A stretch of 44,802 nt of DNA from Corynebacterium sp. HMSC074A01 (GCF_001831515.1 NZ_KV825628.1:109684-154485); one strand, 5' to 3'; numbered from the stretch's first letter, positions 28,203 to 38,543 are shown. Notes: generated by a model not told the origin, from the sequence alone. A program made the numbers and translations.

Positions 28203-31037
28203 TTGGATTACATCTCCCGTCATATTGGCCCCGACCAGAGCGAACAGCGCAAGATGCTGGACACGCTGGGATACGAGTCGTTGGATGCGCTGATTGATGC
28301 CGCGGTCCCCTCCGGCATCCTCGCCGGCGGCCCGCTGAAGCTGCCGCAGGCGCTCACCGAGTACGAGGCACAGGACCGGCTCCGCGAGATCGCGAGCCAG
28401 AACACGGTGCTCAAGGCCTTCTACGGCCAGGGCTATCACTCCACGCTCACCCCGCCGGTGATCCGCCGCGGCGTGATCGAGGACGCCGGCTGGTACACCG
28501 CGTACACCCCCTACCAGCCGGAGATCTCCCAGGGCCGCCTCGAGGCCCTACTCAACTTCCAGACCATGGTGCAGGACCTCACCGGCCTGGACATCGCCAA
28601 TGCTTCGCTTCTCGACGAGGCGTCAGCCGCCGCCGAGGCCGTCGGCCTTATGTCGCGCGCGGTGCGCAAGGGCCGCCGCGTGCTTCTCGACGCCCGCCTG
28701 CACCCCCAGGTCATCACCGTCGCCGCCGAGCGTGCCCGCGCCATCGACCTCGAGGTTGAGGTCGTGGACCTCTCTGAGGGCGTCGTCGGCGAGGATCTCG
28801 TCGGTGCCGTCGTGGCCTACCCGGGCACCGAGGGCGACATCGTGGACCCGCGTCCGGTCATCGAGGCGATCCACGAGCGCGGCGGTCTCGTCACCATCGA
28901 CGCCGACATCCTCGCGTTGACCGTCCTGGAGTCCCCGGGCGAGCTCGGCGCCGACATCGCGATCGGTACGACCCAGCGCTTCGGCGTTCCACTGTTCTAC
29001 GGCGGCCCGCACGCGGCCTTCATGGCCGTGCCGGAGAAGCTCAAGCGCCAGCTGCCGGGCCGCCTGGTCGGTGTGTCCAAGGACGCGGAAGGCTTCCCCG
29101 CCTACCGCCTCGCGCTCCAGACCCGCGAGCAGCACATCCGCCGCGAGCGCACCACCTCCAACATCTGTACCGCGCAGGCGCTGCTGGCCGTTGCCGCCTC
29201 CATGTACGCCGTCTACCACGGACCTCAGGGCCTCACCGAGATCGCGCGCACCATCCACGACTTTGCCGCCCGCTTCGCCGCCGGTATCGAGGCGGCCGGT
29301 AAGCGCGTCAAGCACGCCGAGTTCTTCGACACGGTGGCGGTTGAGGTAGAGGATGCGCAGGCGATCGTCGAGAAGCTTGCGCAGGCCGGCTACCTCGTGC
29401 GCGCCATCGACCACACCACCGTCGGCCTCGCCTTCGGCGAGGACACCTCCGAGGCAGACCTCGCCGCGCTCCTCGACGCCTTCGGCGCAACCGCCCCGGA
29501 GTCCGCCGAAGCCCGCCTGCCGGAAGCGCTCGCGCGCCGCACCGAGTTCCTCACCCACGAGACCTTCAACGCGATCCACTCCGAGACCCAGATGATGCGC
29601 TACATCCGCGCGCTCGGCGACAAGGACCTCGCGCTCGATCGCACGATGATCCCGCTCGGCTCCTGCACGATGAAGCTCAACCCGACCGCGGGCCTGGAGA
29701 CCATCACCTGGCCCGAATTCGCCAACGTCCACCCCTTCACCCCGGCCGAGTACACGAAGGGCTGGGCCACGCTTATCGACGAGCTGCGGTCCTGGCTCGT
29801 CGAAATCACCGGCTATGCCGAGGTCTCCCTCCAGCCCAACTCGGGTGCCACCGGCGAGCTCGCAGGCCTGCTCGCGATCCGCCGCTACCACGTGGCCAAC
29901 GGAGATACCGAGCGCGACATCTGCTTGATTCCGGCGTCGGCGCACGGGACGAACGCGGCGTCGGCAAGCTTGGCGAATCTGCGTGTCGTAGTGATCAAGA
30001 CCGCCGCCGACGGCTCGATCGACCTGGACGACCTGGACGCGCAGCTGGAAAAGCACGGCGAGCACGTCGCCGCCATCATGCTGACCTACCCGTCGACCCA
30101 CGGCGTGTACGAGTCTGACGTGCGGCTGGTGTGCGACAAGGTGCACGCGGCCGGCGGCCAGGTCTACATCGACGGCGCGAACATGAACGCGCTGACCGGC
30201 ATTGCGCGCCCCGGCGACTTCGGCGGCGACGTCAGCCACCTCAACCTGCACAAGACCTTCACCATCCCGCACGGCGGCGGTGGCCCGGGTGTGGGCCCGA
30301 TCGGCGTGGGCGAGCACCTCATCCCCTTCCTGCCGGGCGACGCCAACGTCACCCTCGCAGAGGCGAGCGCGCCGGTGCCAGGTGACAAGGGCGTGCCGGT
30401 CTCGGCCAGCTTCTACGGCTCGGCCGGCGTACTGCAGATCTCCTGGGCATACATCGCGATGAGCGGTGCGGAGGGACTCAAGTCCGCGACCCAGCACGCG
30501 GTGCTCGGTGCGAATTACCTGGCGCACCAGCTCACCGACTACTTCCCGGTGCTCTACACCGGCGACAACGGCATGGTTGGCCACGAGTGCATCCTGGACC
30601 TGCGCGAGCTGACTGACAAGTCCGGCGTGACCGCGGCCGATGTGGCCAAGCGCCTGGTGGACTACGGCTTCCACGCCCCAACCCTTGCTTTCCCGGTCGC
30701 GGGCACGCTCATGGTCGAGCCGACCGAGTCCGAGGACCTGGCGGAGCTGGACCGCTTCGTCGAGGCGATGCGCTCCATCCACGCCGAGATCCAGGAGATC
30801 ATCGACGGCCGCGTGGCCTACGAAAACTCCGTGGTGCACCACGCGCCGTTTACCGCCCACTCGGTGGTGCGCGACGAGTGGCCGTACGAGTTCACCCGCG
30901 AGCAGGCGGCTTATCCGGTCGACCGGCTCGTGCACGCGAAGTACTTCCCGCCGGTGCGCCGCATCGACGAGGCCTACGGCGACCGCAACCTCGTGTGCGC
31001 CTGCCCGCCGCCGGAAGCTTTTGACATCAACGACTAA
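28203..31037 (+). CDS. gcvP: glycine dehydrogenase (decarboxylating), P-protein
   Basis: PLP enzyme of the glycine cleavage system: decarboxylates glycine and passes the aminomethyl group to lipoyl-GcvH. 944 residues, the full-length single-chain form; PLP Lys684 in NLHKTFTIPHGGGGPG, and the N-terminal ISRHIGP motif. The start is a TTG at 28203 with AAGGAG (28191-28196) 6 nt upstream, matching the family N-terminus; an in-frame GTG at 28170 and codons before it lie at or upstream of the promoter. First gene of gcvP-gcvT-gcvH. Confidence 0.94.
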   Translation: MDYISRHIGPDQSEQRKMLDTLGYESLDALIDAAVPSGILAGGPLKLPQALTEYEAQDRLREIASQNTVLKAFYGQGYHSTLTPPVIRRGVIEDAGWYTAYTPYQPEISQGRLEALLNFQTMVQDLTGLDIANASLLDEASAAAEAVGLMSRAVRKGRRVLLDARLHPQVITVAAERARAIDLEVEVVDLSEGVVGEDLVGAVVAYPGTEGDIVDPRPVIEAIHERGGLVTIDADILALTVLESPGELGADIAIGTTQRFGVPLFYGGPHAAFMAVPEKLKRQLPGRLVGVSKDAEGFPAYRLALQTREQHIRRERTTSNICTAQALLAVAASMYAVYHGPQGLTEIARTIHDFAARFAAGIEAAGKRVKHAEFFDTVAVEVEDAQAIVEKLAQAGYLVRAIDHTTVGLAFGEDTSEADLAALLDAFGATAPESAEARLPEALARRTEFLTHETFNAIHSETQMMRYIRALGDKDLALDRTMIPLGSCTMKLNPTAGLETITWPEFANVHPFTPAEYTKGWATLIDELRSWLVEITGYAEVSLQPNSGATGELAGLLAIRRYHVANGDTERDICLIPASAHGTNAASASLANLRVVVIKTAADGSIDLDDLDAQLEKHGEHVAAIMLTYPSTHGVYESDVRLVCDKVHAAGGQVYIDGANMNALTGIARPGDFGGDVSHLNLHKTFTIPHGGGGPGVGPIGVGEHLIPFLPGDANVTLAEASAPVPGDKGVPVSASFYGSAGVLQISWAYIAMSGAEGLKSATQHAVLGANYLAHQLTDYFPVLYTGDNGMVGHECILDLRELTDKSGVTAADVAKRLVDYGFHAPTLAFPVAGTLMVEPTESEDLAELDRFVEAMRSIHAEIQEIIDGRVAYENSVVHHAPFTAHSVVRDEWPYEFTREQAAYPVDRLVHAKYFPPVRRIDEAYGDRNLVCACPPPEAFDIND

Positions 31038-31049
31038 GGAGAACCACCA

Positions 31050-32123
31050 ATGCCACAGACTCCACTGCATGCCACGCACGAAAAGCTCGGCGCGAGCTTC
31101 ACCGATTTCGGCGGCTGGGAGATGCCGCTGAAGTACGGCTCCGAGCTAGAGGAGCACCGCGCCGTCCGCACCGACGTGGGCATCTTTGATTTGTCCCACA
31201 TGGGTGAAATCAGCGTCCAGGGCCCCGACGCCGCTGCCTTTTTGGACTATGCCCTGATCTCCAGCTTCTCCGTGTTGAAGGAGGGCAAGGCGAAGTACTC
31301 CATGATCGTTGCCGAAGACGGCGGCATCATCGACGACCTGATCACTTACAAGTTCAGCGAGAACCACTTCATGGTGGTGCCCAACGCCGCGAACACCGCC
31401 GCCGTGTGGGCCGCGTTTGAGTCGCGCAAGGGCGACTTCGAGGTGCAGCTGACCAACAATTCCGAGGCGTTCGCGCTCGTCGCCGTCCAGGGGCCCGGTT
31501 CGCTCGACGCGCTGCAGCCATTGCTTAGCGACGACGCGTCCACCCTTTCCTACTACTCCGGGTCCTGGATGACCCTCGACGGCGTGGAAACCTTCGTCGC
31601 CCGCACTGGCTACACCGGCGAGGACGGCTTCGAGCTGTTCTGTCAGCGCGAAGACGCGCAGAAGGTGTGGGACGCCGTCATCGGGTCCGGCACCCCGTGC
31701 GGGCTGGCCTCGCGCGACTCGCTCCGCCTGGAGGCCTCCATGCCGCTCTACGGCAACGAACTGTCCACCGAGATCACCCCAGTCGAGGCAGGCATGGGCC
31801 GCGCCTTTGCGAAGAAGGAGGCGGACTTCGTGGGCAAGGAGGCGCTTTCCGGCCGCGAGCCGTCCGTGGTTATCGCGGGGTTGACCTCCGAGCAGCGCCG
31901 CGCCGCCCGCGCCGGCGCAGAGATCTTCCTGCCGGGTACGGAAGACAGCATCGGTGTGGTCACCTCCGGCCAGCCCTCGCCCACACTCGGCTACCCTGTT
32001 GCCTTGGCGCACGTCGCGCCGGAGCACGCGGAAGTTGGGACGGACGTGGAAATTGATATCCGCGGGCGTCGCTATCCGTTTACTATCGTAGAGACCCCGT
32101 TTTACTCCCGAAAGGACGCCTAA
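31050..32123 (+). CDS. gcvT: aminomethyltransferase, glycine cleavage T-protein
   Basis: Transfers the methylene unit from aminomethyl-lipoyl-GcvH to tetrahydrofolate, releasing ammonia. 357 residues with FTDFGGWEMPLKYGSELEEHRAVR, the folate-site SHMGEI and YTGEDGFEL, and GMGRAFAKKEADFVGKEAL. AAGGAGAACC precedes the ATG, 12 nt after gcvP. One nucleotide separates its stop from the gcvH ATG. Confidence 0.95.
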   Translation: MPQTPLHATHEKLGASFTDFGGWEMPLKYGSELEEHRAVRTDVGIFDLSHMGEISVQGPDAAAFLDYALISSFSVLKEGKAKYSMIVAEDGGIIDDLITYKFSENHFMVVPNAANTAAVWAAFESRKGDFEVQLTNNSEAFALVAVQGPGSLDALQPLLSDDASTLSYYSGSWMTLDGVETFVARTGYTGEDGFELFCQREDAQKVWDAVIGSGTPCGLASRDSLRLEASMPLYGNELSTEITPVEAGMGRAFAKKEADFVGKEALSGREPSVVIAGLTSEQRRAARAGAEIFLPGTEDSIGVVTSGQPSPTLGYPVALAHVAPEHAEVGTDVEIDIRGRRYPFTIVETPFYSRKDA

Positions 32124-32124
32124 C

Positions 32125-32517
32125 ATGGCACTGCAGAAGGACTTCTACTACTCCGAGGACCACGAGTGGATCAACGTCGCCCCCGACGAGGCCGTGGGCA
32201 CAACCGTGCGCGTGGGCATTACCGACGTCGCCGCTGACCGCCTCGGCGAGATCGTCTTTGCCGAGCTGCCGCAGGTCGGCGACACCGTCACCGTCAACGA
32301 GCAGTGCGGCGAGGTGGAGTCCACCAAGTCCGTCTCCGACCTGTTCTCCCCTGTCACCGGCACCGTCACCGCCGTCAACGAGGACATCGACGGCGCCTAC
32401 GAGGCCATCAACAACGACCCCTACGGCGCCGGCTGGCTCTTCGAGGTCGAGGTTGAGGCCGTCGGCGAGCTGATGACTGCCGACGAGTACGCCGCCGAAA
32501 ACGGCGTCGAGGACTAA
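32125..32517 (+). CDS. gcvH: glycine cleavage system H-protein
   Basis: Lipoyl carrier of 130 residues shuttling the aminomethyl group between GcvP, GcvT and dihydrolipoamide dehydrogenase. Lipoylated Lys68 in VESTKSVSD, and the C-terminal [15 protein letters not shown] typical of H-proteins. AAAGG upstream of the ATG lies in the gcvT 3' end. GcvH is also a common first acceptor of octanoyl from LipB, and lipB follows directly. Confidence 0.95.
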   Translation: MALQKDFYYSEDHEWINVAPDEAVGTTVRVGITDVAADRLGEIVFAELPQVGDTVTVNEQCGEVESTKSVSDLFSPVTGTVTAVNEDIDGAYEAINNDPYGAGWLFEVEVEAVGELMTADEYAAENGVED

Positions 32518-32541
32518 ACACTCAACATCTGCACGCGGGGC

Positions 32542-32547
32542 TAGAAT
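32542..32547 (+). promoter_or_regulatory. -10 box of lipB
   Basis: TAGAAT, 8 nt before ATG 32556; a leaderless start independent of gcvH. Confidence 0.5.
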
Positions 32548-32555
32548 GCGAAGGC

Positions 32556-33344
32556 ATGACAGCCCCGCGTGACCCATTTTTCCCCGCCGACAAGTCCATC
32601 CGCGCCGACGCCGAAGTTCCGCTTGATGTGCGAGAGCTCGGCGTCGTGCCCTACCAAAAGGCCTGGGATCTGCAGGCGGACCTTGCAGCCAAGCGCGCCG
32701 CCGGGGAAATCGGCGACACCGTCCTCGTGCTCGAGCACCCGTCGACCTTTACCGCCGGCAAGCGCACCCAGCCCGAGGACATGCCGGAGGCTCACTACCC
32801 CGTCCCCGTGGTCAAGGTGGACCGCGGCGGGCGCATCACCTGGCACGGCGAAGGCCAACTCGTGGTCTATCCCATCATCAAGCTCGCCGAGCCTGTCGAC
32901 GTGGTCGACTACGTCCGCCGCCTGGAAGAGGCCATCATCGAAACCGTGCGCGAGGCGGGTGTGACCACCGCGGGCCGCATCGACGGCCGCTCCGGCGTGT
33001 GGGTCCCCCACACCACGCCCGCCGCCGACCCGCGTGCGCCGAAGCGCGACCGCAAAATCGCCGCCCTTGGCATCCGCATCACCCGGGGGGTGACCATGCA
33101 CGGCTTAAGCATCAACTGCGATAACACGCTCGCCCACTACGAGCACATCGTCGCCTGCGGCATTGACGACGCAGACGTCACGACAATGAGTCTGGAGCTG
33201 GGGGCAGATACGCGGGCGTCGACAATCGCCCCACGCATTGTCCACCACCTTGACCGCGCGCTTTCCGGCGAGCTCACCGTGGCAAACCACACCTTCGCCA
33301 CCGCGCCAGATCCCACAAAAGGCCTGAAGAAACGGCCGCGCTAA
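32556..33344 (+). CDS. lipB: octanoyl-[ACP]:protein N-octanoyltransferase
   Basis: Transfers octanoyl from ACP to the lipoyl domains of E2 and GcvH. 262 residues with [18 protein letters not shown], the catalytic Lys167 (KIAALGIRI) and acyl-thioester Cys201 (VACGI). The loop [18 protein letters not shown] (150-167) is longer than in E. coli LipB. Own leaderless promoter; lipA follows after 33 nt. Confidence 0.94.
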   Translation: MTAPRDPFFPADKSIRADAEVPLDVRELGVVPYQKAWDLQADLAAKRAAGEIGDTVLVLEHPSTFTAGKRTQPEDMPEAHYPVPVVKVDRGGRITWHGEGQLVVYPIIKLAEPVDVVDYVRRLEEAIIETVREAGVTTAGRIDGRSGVWVPHTTPAADPRAPKRDRKIAALGIRITRGVTMHGLSINCDNTLAHYEHIVACGIDDADVTTMSLELGADTRASTIAPRIVHHLDRALSGELTVANHTFATAPDPTKGLKKRPR

Positions 33345-33364
33345 CCAGTGCTTGACACGTCCGT

Positions 33365-33370
33365 TAACGT
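33365..33370 (+). promoter_or_regulatory. candidate -10 box of lipA
   Basis: TAACGT, 7 nt before GTG 33378. A TTGACA at 33352-33357 is too close to serve as its -35, so confidence is low. Confidence 0.35.
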
Positions 33371-33377
33371 AGGGGGC

Positions 33378-34421
33378 GTGACTGTAGCACCAGAAGGTAG
33401 AAAACTCCTCCGAATCGAGAAGCGCAACGCGCAAACCCCGATCGAGTCCAAACCGCGGTGGATCCGCAACCAGGTCAAGACGGGCCCCGAATACGAGGAC
33501 ATGAAGCAAAAGGTCAAAGGCGCGGGCCTGCACACCGTGTGCCAAGAGGCCGGCTGCCCCAACATCCACGAATGCTGGGAATCGCGCGAGGCGACCTTCC
33601 TCATCGGCGGGTCTCGCTGCTCGCGCCGCTGCGATTTTTGCGACATCGCCTCCGGCCGCCCCGACCCGCTGGATCGCGACGAGCCGCGCCGCGTGGCCGA
33701 GGAAGTCCGCGGGATGAACCTGAACTACTCCACCATCACCGGCGTGACCCGCGACGACCTCGAGGACGAGGGGGCCTGGCTCTACGCCGAGGTCGTGCGC
33801 AAGATCCACGAGCTCAACCCGCACACCGGCGTGGAAAACCTCACCCCGGACTTCTCCGGCAAGTCCGACCTGCTCCAGGAAGTCTTCGAGGCCCGCCCTG
33901 AGGTCTTCGCGCACAACGTAGAGACCGTGCCGCGCATCTTCAAGCGCATCCGCCCGGCGTTCCGCTACGACCGCTCGCTGGACGTGATCCGCCAGGCGCG
34001 CGACTTCGGGCTGATTACCAAGTCGAACCTCATCCTCGGCATGGGCGAGACCCGCGAGGAAATCCTCGAGGCGCTGGGCGATCTTGTCGACGCCGGCTGC
34101 GACATCATCACCATTACCCAGTACCTGCGCCCGGGCCCGACCTACCACCCGATCGACCGTTGGGTAAAGCCGGAAGAGTTCATCGAGTACCGCGATGCCG
34201 CCTACGAGATGGGCTTTGCCGCCGTCATGTCCGGCCCGCTCGTGCGCTCCTCCTACCGCGCCGGCAAGCTCTACGTCGAAGCGATGGAGCACCACGGCCG
34301 CGAACTGCCGGAGAACCTCAAGCACCTGAAGGAGACTTCCGACGGCGAGACGACGCAGGAAGCATCCACCTTGCTGAAGAAGTACGGGCCTTCCGACGAC
34401 CACCCGGTCGTGACCCGCTAG
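33378..34421 (+). CDS. lipA: lipoyl synthase (radical SAM)
   Basis: Inserts two sulfurs into protein-bound octanoyl. 347 residues with both [4Fe-4S] sites: auxiliary Cys55/Cys60/Cys66 ([12 protein letters not shown]) and radical-SAM Cys81/Cys85/Cys88 (CSRRCDFC). GTG 33378 gives the N-terminus [17 protein letters not shown] expected of corynebacterial LipA. Together with lipB it supplies lipoate to AceF and GcvH in the same block. Confidence 0.96.
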   Translation: MTVAPEGRKLLRIEKRNAQTPIESKPRWIRNQVKTGPEYEDMKQKVKGAGLHTVCQEAGCPNIHECWESREATFLIGGSRCSRRCDFCDIASGRPDPLDRDEPRRVAEEVRGMNLNYSTITGVTRDDLEDEGAWLYAEVVRKIHELNPHTGVENLTPDFSGKSDLLQEVFEARPEVFAHNVETVPRIFKRIRPAFRYDRSLDVIRQARDFGLITKSNLILGMGETREEILEALGDLVDAGCDIITITQYLRPGPTYHPIDRWVKPEEFIEYRDAAYEMGFAAVMSGPLVRSSYRAGKLYVEAMEHHGRELPENLKHLKETSDGETTQEASTLLKKYGPSDDHPVVTR

Positions 34422-34452
34422 GCGTCCTTTTTGCGGCCTCGCGCTGGCGCAT

Positions 34453-34458
34453 TAACAT
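34453..34458 (+). promoter_or_regulatory. -10 box of the DUF4191 gene
   Basis: TAACAT, 7 nt before ATG 34466; leaderless arrangement. Confidence 0.45.
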
Positions 34459-34465
34459 AAGCGGC

Positions 34466-35254
34466 ATGGCGAAGCAGGATGATAAGGCGGCCGCGAAGGC
34501 CGCCAAGAAGCAACAGCGCGAGGCAAAACGCGCCAAGAGCAAGCAGACGCGCAGCCAGGTGTGGCAGGCGTTCAAGATGCAGAAGGAGCGCGACAAGGCG
34601 CTCATCCCGATTATGGTCGGTGCCGTGCTCGGCATGGGGCTGTTGTTCTTCCTCATCGGCCTGCTCTGGAGTGGCCAGTGGTTCATGCTGGTCCTCGGCC
34701 TGATCCTCGGCGCCGTGCTGGCGATGTGGCTGTTCTCCCGCCGCCTGGAGAAGTCGATGTACGACCAGGTCGGCGACACCCCGGGCGCGGCCGGCTGGAC
34801 GCTGGAGAACATGCGCAACACCATGGGCATCGTCTGGATCACCAAGACCGGTGTGCAGGCCAACACCCACATGGACACCATCCACCGCGTCGTGGGCAAC
34901 CCCGGTGTCGTGCTTGTCGGCGAGGGCAACCCGAACCGACTCAAATCCATGATGGCCAAGGAGCACAAGCGCGTTGACCGCCTGCTGGCGGGCGTGCCGA
35001 TCCACGAGGTCTACGCCGGTGAGGGCGAGGGCCAGGTGCCGGTGCGCGGGCTGCAGAAGCACCTGCTGAAGATGCCGAAGAACTACAAGAAGGACGAGGT
35101 TTACTCGCTCAACGCCAAGCTCGAGGCGATGGACGCGCGCAAGGGCCCGGGCCAGGTCTCCGGCCTGCCGGGCGGCCCGATGCCGCGCCAGGCGCAGAAC
35201 ATGGCGGGCATGAACCGCCGCATGCGCCGCATGCAGGAGCGCAAGGGCAAGTAA
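34466..35254 (+). CDS. DUF4191 membrane protein
   Basis: 262 residues. A Lys/Ala/Gln-rich basic N-terminus (1-40), two transmembrane helices (about 47-66 and 70-89), then a cytosolic domain (DQVGDTPGAAGWTLENMRN...NPGVVLVGEGNPNRLKSMMAKEHKRV) and a Met/Arg-rich tail. Matches the actinobacterial DUF4191 family that typically follows lipA. Function unknown. The next gene starts directly at its stop codon. Confidence 0.85.
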   Translation: MAKQDDKAAAKAAKKQQREAKRAKSKQTRSQVWQAFKMQKERDKALIPIMVGAVLGMGLLFFLIGLLWSGQWFMLVLGLILGAVLAMWLFSRRLEKSMYDQVGDTPGAAGWTLENMRNTMGIVWITKTGVQANTHMDTIHRVVGNPGVVLVGEGNPNRLKSMMAKEHKRVDRLLAGVPIHEVYAGEGEGQVPVRGLQKHLLKMPKNYKKDEVYSLNAKLEAMDARKGPGQVSGLPGGPMPRQAQNMAGMNRRMRRMQERKGK

Positions 35255-36502
35255 GTGGATGCCGAGGCCAGCGCCGCGCTGCGCTTGGGGTCGCTGCTGT
35301 TGACCTCCGGCGCGCCCGCCTACCGGGTGATCCGCGCGGTGAAGCGCTGCGCCCGCGCGCTTGGGCTTGACGACGCCGACGTGATCGTCGGCCTCGACAC
35401 CTTGACCTGCACCTTCCACCGGGACGGCCGCTTCCGCACCCTGGCGGCCGTGCTGCCGGTACCCGGGGTCAACGCCTCCCGGATCGAGGCGCTGGAGAAC
35501 TTCAGCCGCCTGGATCTGCACCACTACGTCACCGCCGCACAAGTCGAGGCAATGCTCGACGAGATCGAGGCGATCCCCGCCCCGCGCTGGAGCCCGCCGG
35601 GCATGGCGCTTGCCGCCGGGATTGCGTGCGGCGGTTTCGCCATTTTGAACCATTTCTCGCTGCTCACCGCGGCACTCGTGGTCATTGCGGCAGGCGTCGG
35701 CCAGTTCGTGCGGCACCGCCTCGCCGCGCGCCGCCTGCTGCAGCTGGGCGTAGTCATGGTCGCCGGCGCCGCCTCCACCCTGATCTTCTTGCTGCTCTCG
35801 CTCGCGGTCCCAGGCACGGACACGCAGCTCGCGGCCGGTTTCGTCCCGGCCATCCTCTACCTCATTCCCGGCTTCCCGCTGTTCGTCGCGATGAACGACC
35901 TGTCGCGCTTCGACTTCAGCGCCGGCATCCCGCGCCTGTTCTACGCGCTTGAGGTGATCGTGGCGATGATGCTCACCGTCGCCGTCATCGCCATGGTCAC
36001 CGACGCGCCAGAGCCCCCGCTTGTCGACGCCACGCCCACCCCCACCTTCTACGCCGCCGCAGCCCTCGCCAGCTTCCTCAGTATCGGCGGCTTCGCCATT
36101 TTATTCAACGCTTCGAAGCGGATGGCCCTGCTCGCCGCCTCGCTCGGCGCGGTAGCCAACGTGCTGCGCATTGTGCTGCTGGATGCCGGGGTGGAGTTCT
36201 TTCTCGCCTGCTTCCTTGGCACGCTCACGATCGGGCTGCTCGGCTGGGCGCTCGGCCAGCGCTTCTTCGTGCCCCGCTCGACCGTGACCATCCCGGCGAC
36301 GGTGGTGATGATCCCCGGCACCACGATCTACGCCGCGCTGCAGCAATTCACTTCCGGCGAGGTCACCGGCGGTATCTCCGCGACCACCGAGGTCGTACTC
36401 GCGGTCCTCTTCCTCGCCGGCGGGCTGAGTGTGGCCCGCCTCATCACGGATCGAAACTGGGCGCTACAGCGTCACATCGACTTCCAGACCGACTTGAGTT
36501 AG
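35255..36502 (+). CDS. threonine/serine exporter family protein (ThrE-like)
   Basis: 415 residues: an N-terminal cytosolic DUF1212 domain (about 1-120; LLTSGAPAYRVIRAVKRCARALGL, then a hydrolase-like segment) followed by about ten hydrophobic helices, the fused YjjP/YjjB layout of ThrE. PAILYLIPGFPLFVAMND and VVMIPGTTIYAAL are repeated family motifs in the two membrane halves. The GTG start abuts the DUF4191 stop, so translation is probably coupled. Substrate is likely Thr/Ser or another small solute. The stop overlaps that of the convergent RDD gene (TTAG, 36499-36502). Confidence 0.85.
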   Translation: MDAEASAALRLGSLLLTSGAPAYRVIRAVKRCARALGLDDADVIVGLDTLTCTFHRDGRFRTLAAVLPVPGVNASRIEALENFSRLDLHHYVTAAQVEAMLDEIEAIPAPRWSPPGMALAAGIACGGFAILNHFSLLTAALVVIAAGVGQFVRHRLAARRLLQLGVVMVAGAASTLIFLLLSLAVPGTDTQLAAGFVPAILYLIPGFPLFVAMNDLSRFDFSAGIPRLFYALEVIVAMMLTVAVIAMVTDAPEPPLVDATPTPTFYAAAALASFLSIGGFAILFNASKRMALLAASLGAVANVLRIVLLDAGVEFFLACFLGTLTIGLLGWALGQRFFVPRSTVTIPATVVMIPGTTIYAALQQFTSGEVTGGISATTEVVLAVLFLAGGLSVARLITDRNWALQRHIDFQTDLS

Positions 36503-36975
36503 CCGCGGATCACCGTTGTGTTGGTGGCGCGGTCGTGCATGCCGCGCCCGTCGGCGTCGACAAGCGCTGCGGGCAGCACAAAGCCGGTCAGGACAGTGCG
36601 CAGGGCTGCGCGCCACAGGCCGACGGGTGCCTCGGCGTCGACACGCGCGATACCCATGCCGAGCACCGCCATGCCCGGCGTGCGCGCCATCAGCCAACCG
36701 GTAAGGATGCCCATGACCATCCACAGCAGATACGTCGCGGTCGCGGTGTCGCCGAGCGCGTGCGTCTGCGACGTGATCAGCGCCGCGATCCCCCAGGCAA
36801 TACCCCAGTCGATCAGCACAGCGCACGCGCGCCGCATGACCGACGCCTGCGAGCCCGCCCCCTTCTCCGGCAACCCCAACCACTGACCCGGGTAATCCGG
36901 GACCGCATCGTCGCCGGAGAACTGGTTCGGTATCTCGGGGCCATCGCGCCACTTACGCTGCTGTGATCCTGCCAT
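36499..36975 (-). CDS. RDD-family membrane protein
   Basis: 158 residues with a polar N-terminus (MAGSQQRKWRDGPEIPNQFSG) and an RDD domain containing RRACAVLIDWGIAWGIAALI, a second hydrophobic helix and LGMGIARVDAEAPVGLWRAALRT. The Arg-Asp pair of the family is RR...D in helix 1. Function unknown; RDD proteins are often transport-related. A TAGGCT -10 box sits 7 nt before ATG 36975. Confidence 0.82.
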   Translation of the reverse strand: MAGSQQRKWRDGPEIPNQFSGDDAVPDYPGQWLGLPEKGAGSQASVMRRACAVLIDWGIAWGIAALITSQTHALGDTATATYLLWMVMGILTGWLMARTPGMAVLGMGIARVDAEAPVGLWRAALRTVLTGFVLPAALVDADGRGMHDRATNTTVIRG

Positions 36976-36982
36976 GGGCACT

Positions 36983-36988
36983 AGCCTA
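36983..36988 (-). promoter_or_regulatory. -10 box of the RDD gene
   Basis: Minus-strand TAGGCT, 7 nt before ATG 36975. Confidence 0.45.
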
Positions 36989-37047
36989 GCCGGGGCCTGC
37001 GGCCGGAGAAAATGGGCGCGTCCCACATTTGCGCGCCGGTGTTCTAC

Positions 37048-37053
37048 TAAACT
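37048..37053 (+). promoter_or_regulatory. candidate -10 box of glnA
   Basis: TAAACT about 38 nt before GTG 37092; leader of about 30 nt containing AAAGGAGAG. No AmtR-type site was recognised in the short upstream region. Confidence 0.4.
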
Positions 37054-37091
37054 TGTGAGCGTTCAGATTTTCGCCCTAAAGGAGAGCACAC

Positions 37092-38528
37092 GTGTCTTTC
37101 GAAAATATCGAGGACGTCACAAAATTTATCGCCGACGAGGAAGTCGAATTCGTAGACGTCAGGTTCACCGACGTTCCCGGCCGCGAACACCACTTCTCCA
37201 TCCCGGCGTCCATGTTTGACCAGGAGGTTATGGAAGAAGGCCTCGCCTTCGACGGCTCCTCTATCAAGGGCTTCACCACCATCGAAGAATCCGACATGAC
37301 CCTCATGCCGGATTTGGCCACCGCCAAGCTGGACCAGTTCCGCGAGGCGAAGACGCTGAACGTGAAGTTCTTCGTCAACGACCCGTTCACCCACGAAGCC
37401 TTCTCCCGCGACCCGCGTAACGTGGCGCGCAAGGCTGAGGACTACTTGGCGTCGACAGGCATTGCAGACACCTGCAGCTTCGGTGCCGAGGCCGAGTTCT
37501 ACCTCTTCGACTCCGTGCGCTACGAGGCCGAAGGCCACCGCGCCTTCTACGAAGTCGATGCTGAGGAGGGCTGGTGGAACCGTGGCAAGGAGCGAGACGC
37601 CGACGGCGAGCCCAACCTGGGCTACAAGAACCGCTGGAAGGGCGGCTACTTCCCCGTCGCCCCCTACGACAAGACCGTGGATGTGCGCGACGCGATGGTG
37701 CGCAACCTGGACGCGGCCGGCTTCCACATCGAGCGCTTCCACCGCGAGGTCGGCAACGGCGGCCAGCAGGAAATCAACTACCGCTTCAACACCCTGCTGC
37801 ACGCGGCCGACGACCTGCAGGACTTCAAGTACATCGTGAAAAACACCGCCGTCCAGTTCGGCAAAACCGCGACGTTCATGCCGAAGCCGCTCGCCGGCGA
37901 CAACGGCTCCGGCATGCACGCCCACCAGTCCCTCTGGAAGGACGGCGAGCCGCTGTTCTACGACGAGTCCGGCTACGGCGGCCTGTCTGACATCGCCCGC
38001 TGGTACATCGGCGGCATCCTCGAGCACGCCGGTGCGGTGCTCGCGTTTACCAACCCGACGCTGAACTCCTACCACCGGCTTGTGCCCGGCTTCGAAGCCC
38101 CGATCAACCTGGTGTACTCGCAGCGCAACCGCTCCGCCGCGATCCGCATCCCGATCACCGGCACCAACCCGAAGGCCAAGCGCATCGAGTTCCGCGCACC
38201 GGACCCGTCGGGCAACCCCTACTTCGGGTTCGCCGCCATGATGATGGCCGGCCTCGACGGCGTGAAGAACCGCATCGAGCCGCACGCCCCGGTGGACAAG
38301 GACCTCTACGAGCTGCCGCCGGAGGAAGCCAAGGAGATCCCGCAGGCGCCGACCTCGCTCGAGGCGTCGATCGCCGCGCTGGAGGCCGACCACGACTTCC
38401 TCACCGAAGGCGACGTGTTCACCGACGACCTCATCGAGACCTACATCAAGCTCAAGCGCGAAGAAGAAATCGCGCCGGCGCAGCTGCGCCCGACGCCGCT
38501 CGAGTTCGAGATGTACTTCGACTGCTAA
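37092..38528 (+). CDS. glnA: glutamine synthetase, type I
   Basis: Assimilates ammonium into glutamine as a cytosolic dodecamer. 478 residues with [28 protein letters not shown], the [10 protein letters not shown] metal motif, [18 protein letters not shown] (ATP site) and NRSAAIRIP. Tyr406 in [10 protein letters not shown] is the adenylylation position of the GSI-beta subgroup, so control by GlnE is expected. GTG start with AAAGGAGAG upstream. Ends in a strong terminator. Confidence 0.97.
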   Translation: MSFENIEDVTKFIADEEVEFVDVRFTDVPGREHHFSIPASMFDQEVMEEGLAFDGSSIKGFTTIEESDMTLMPDLATAKLDQFREAKTLNVKFFVNDPFTHEAFSRDPRNVARKAEDYLASTGIADTCSFGAEAEFYLFDSVRYEAEGHRAFYEVDAEEGWWNRGKERDADGEPNLGYKNRWKGGYFPVAPYDKTVDVRDAMVRNLDAAGFHIERFHREVGNGGQQEINYRFNTLLHAADDLQDFKYIVKNTAVQFGKTATFMPKPLAGDNGSGMHAHQSLWKDGEPLFYDESGYGGLSDIARWYIGGILEHAGAVLAFTNPTLNSYHRLVPGFEAPINLVYSQRNRSAAIRIPITGTNPKAKRIEFRAPDPSGNPYFGFAAMMMAGLDGVKNRIEPHAPVDKDLYELPPEEAKEIPQAPTSLEASIAALEADHDFLTEGDVFTDDLIETYIKLKREEEIAPAQLRPTPLEFEMYFDC

Positions 38529-38543
38529 AACGCGCGTAAGCAA

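Noticed and set aside
28623..31079. 818-codon open frame antisense to gcvP
   Set aside because: High-GC codon bias of gcvP keeps the complementary frame open. The product is low in complexity (Arg/Val/Gly/His-rich), lacks a ribosome site and shows no family motif, whereas gcvP is unmistakable.
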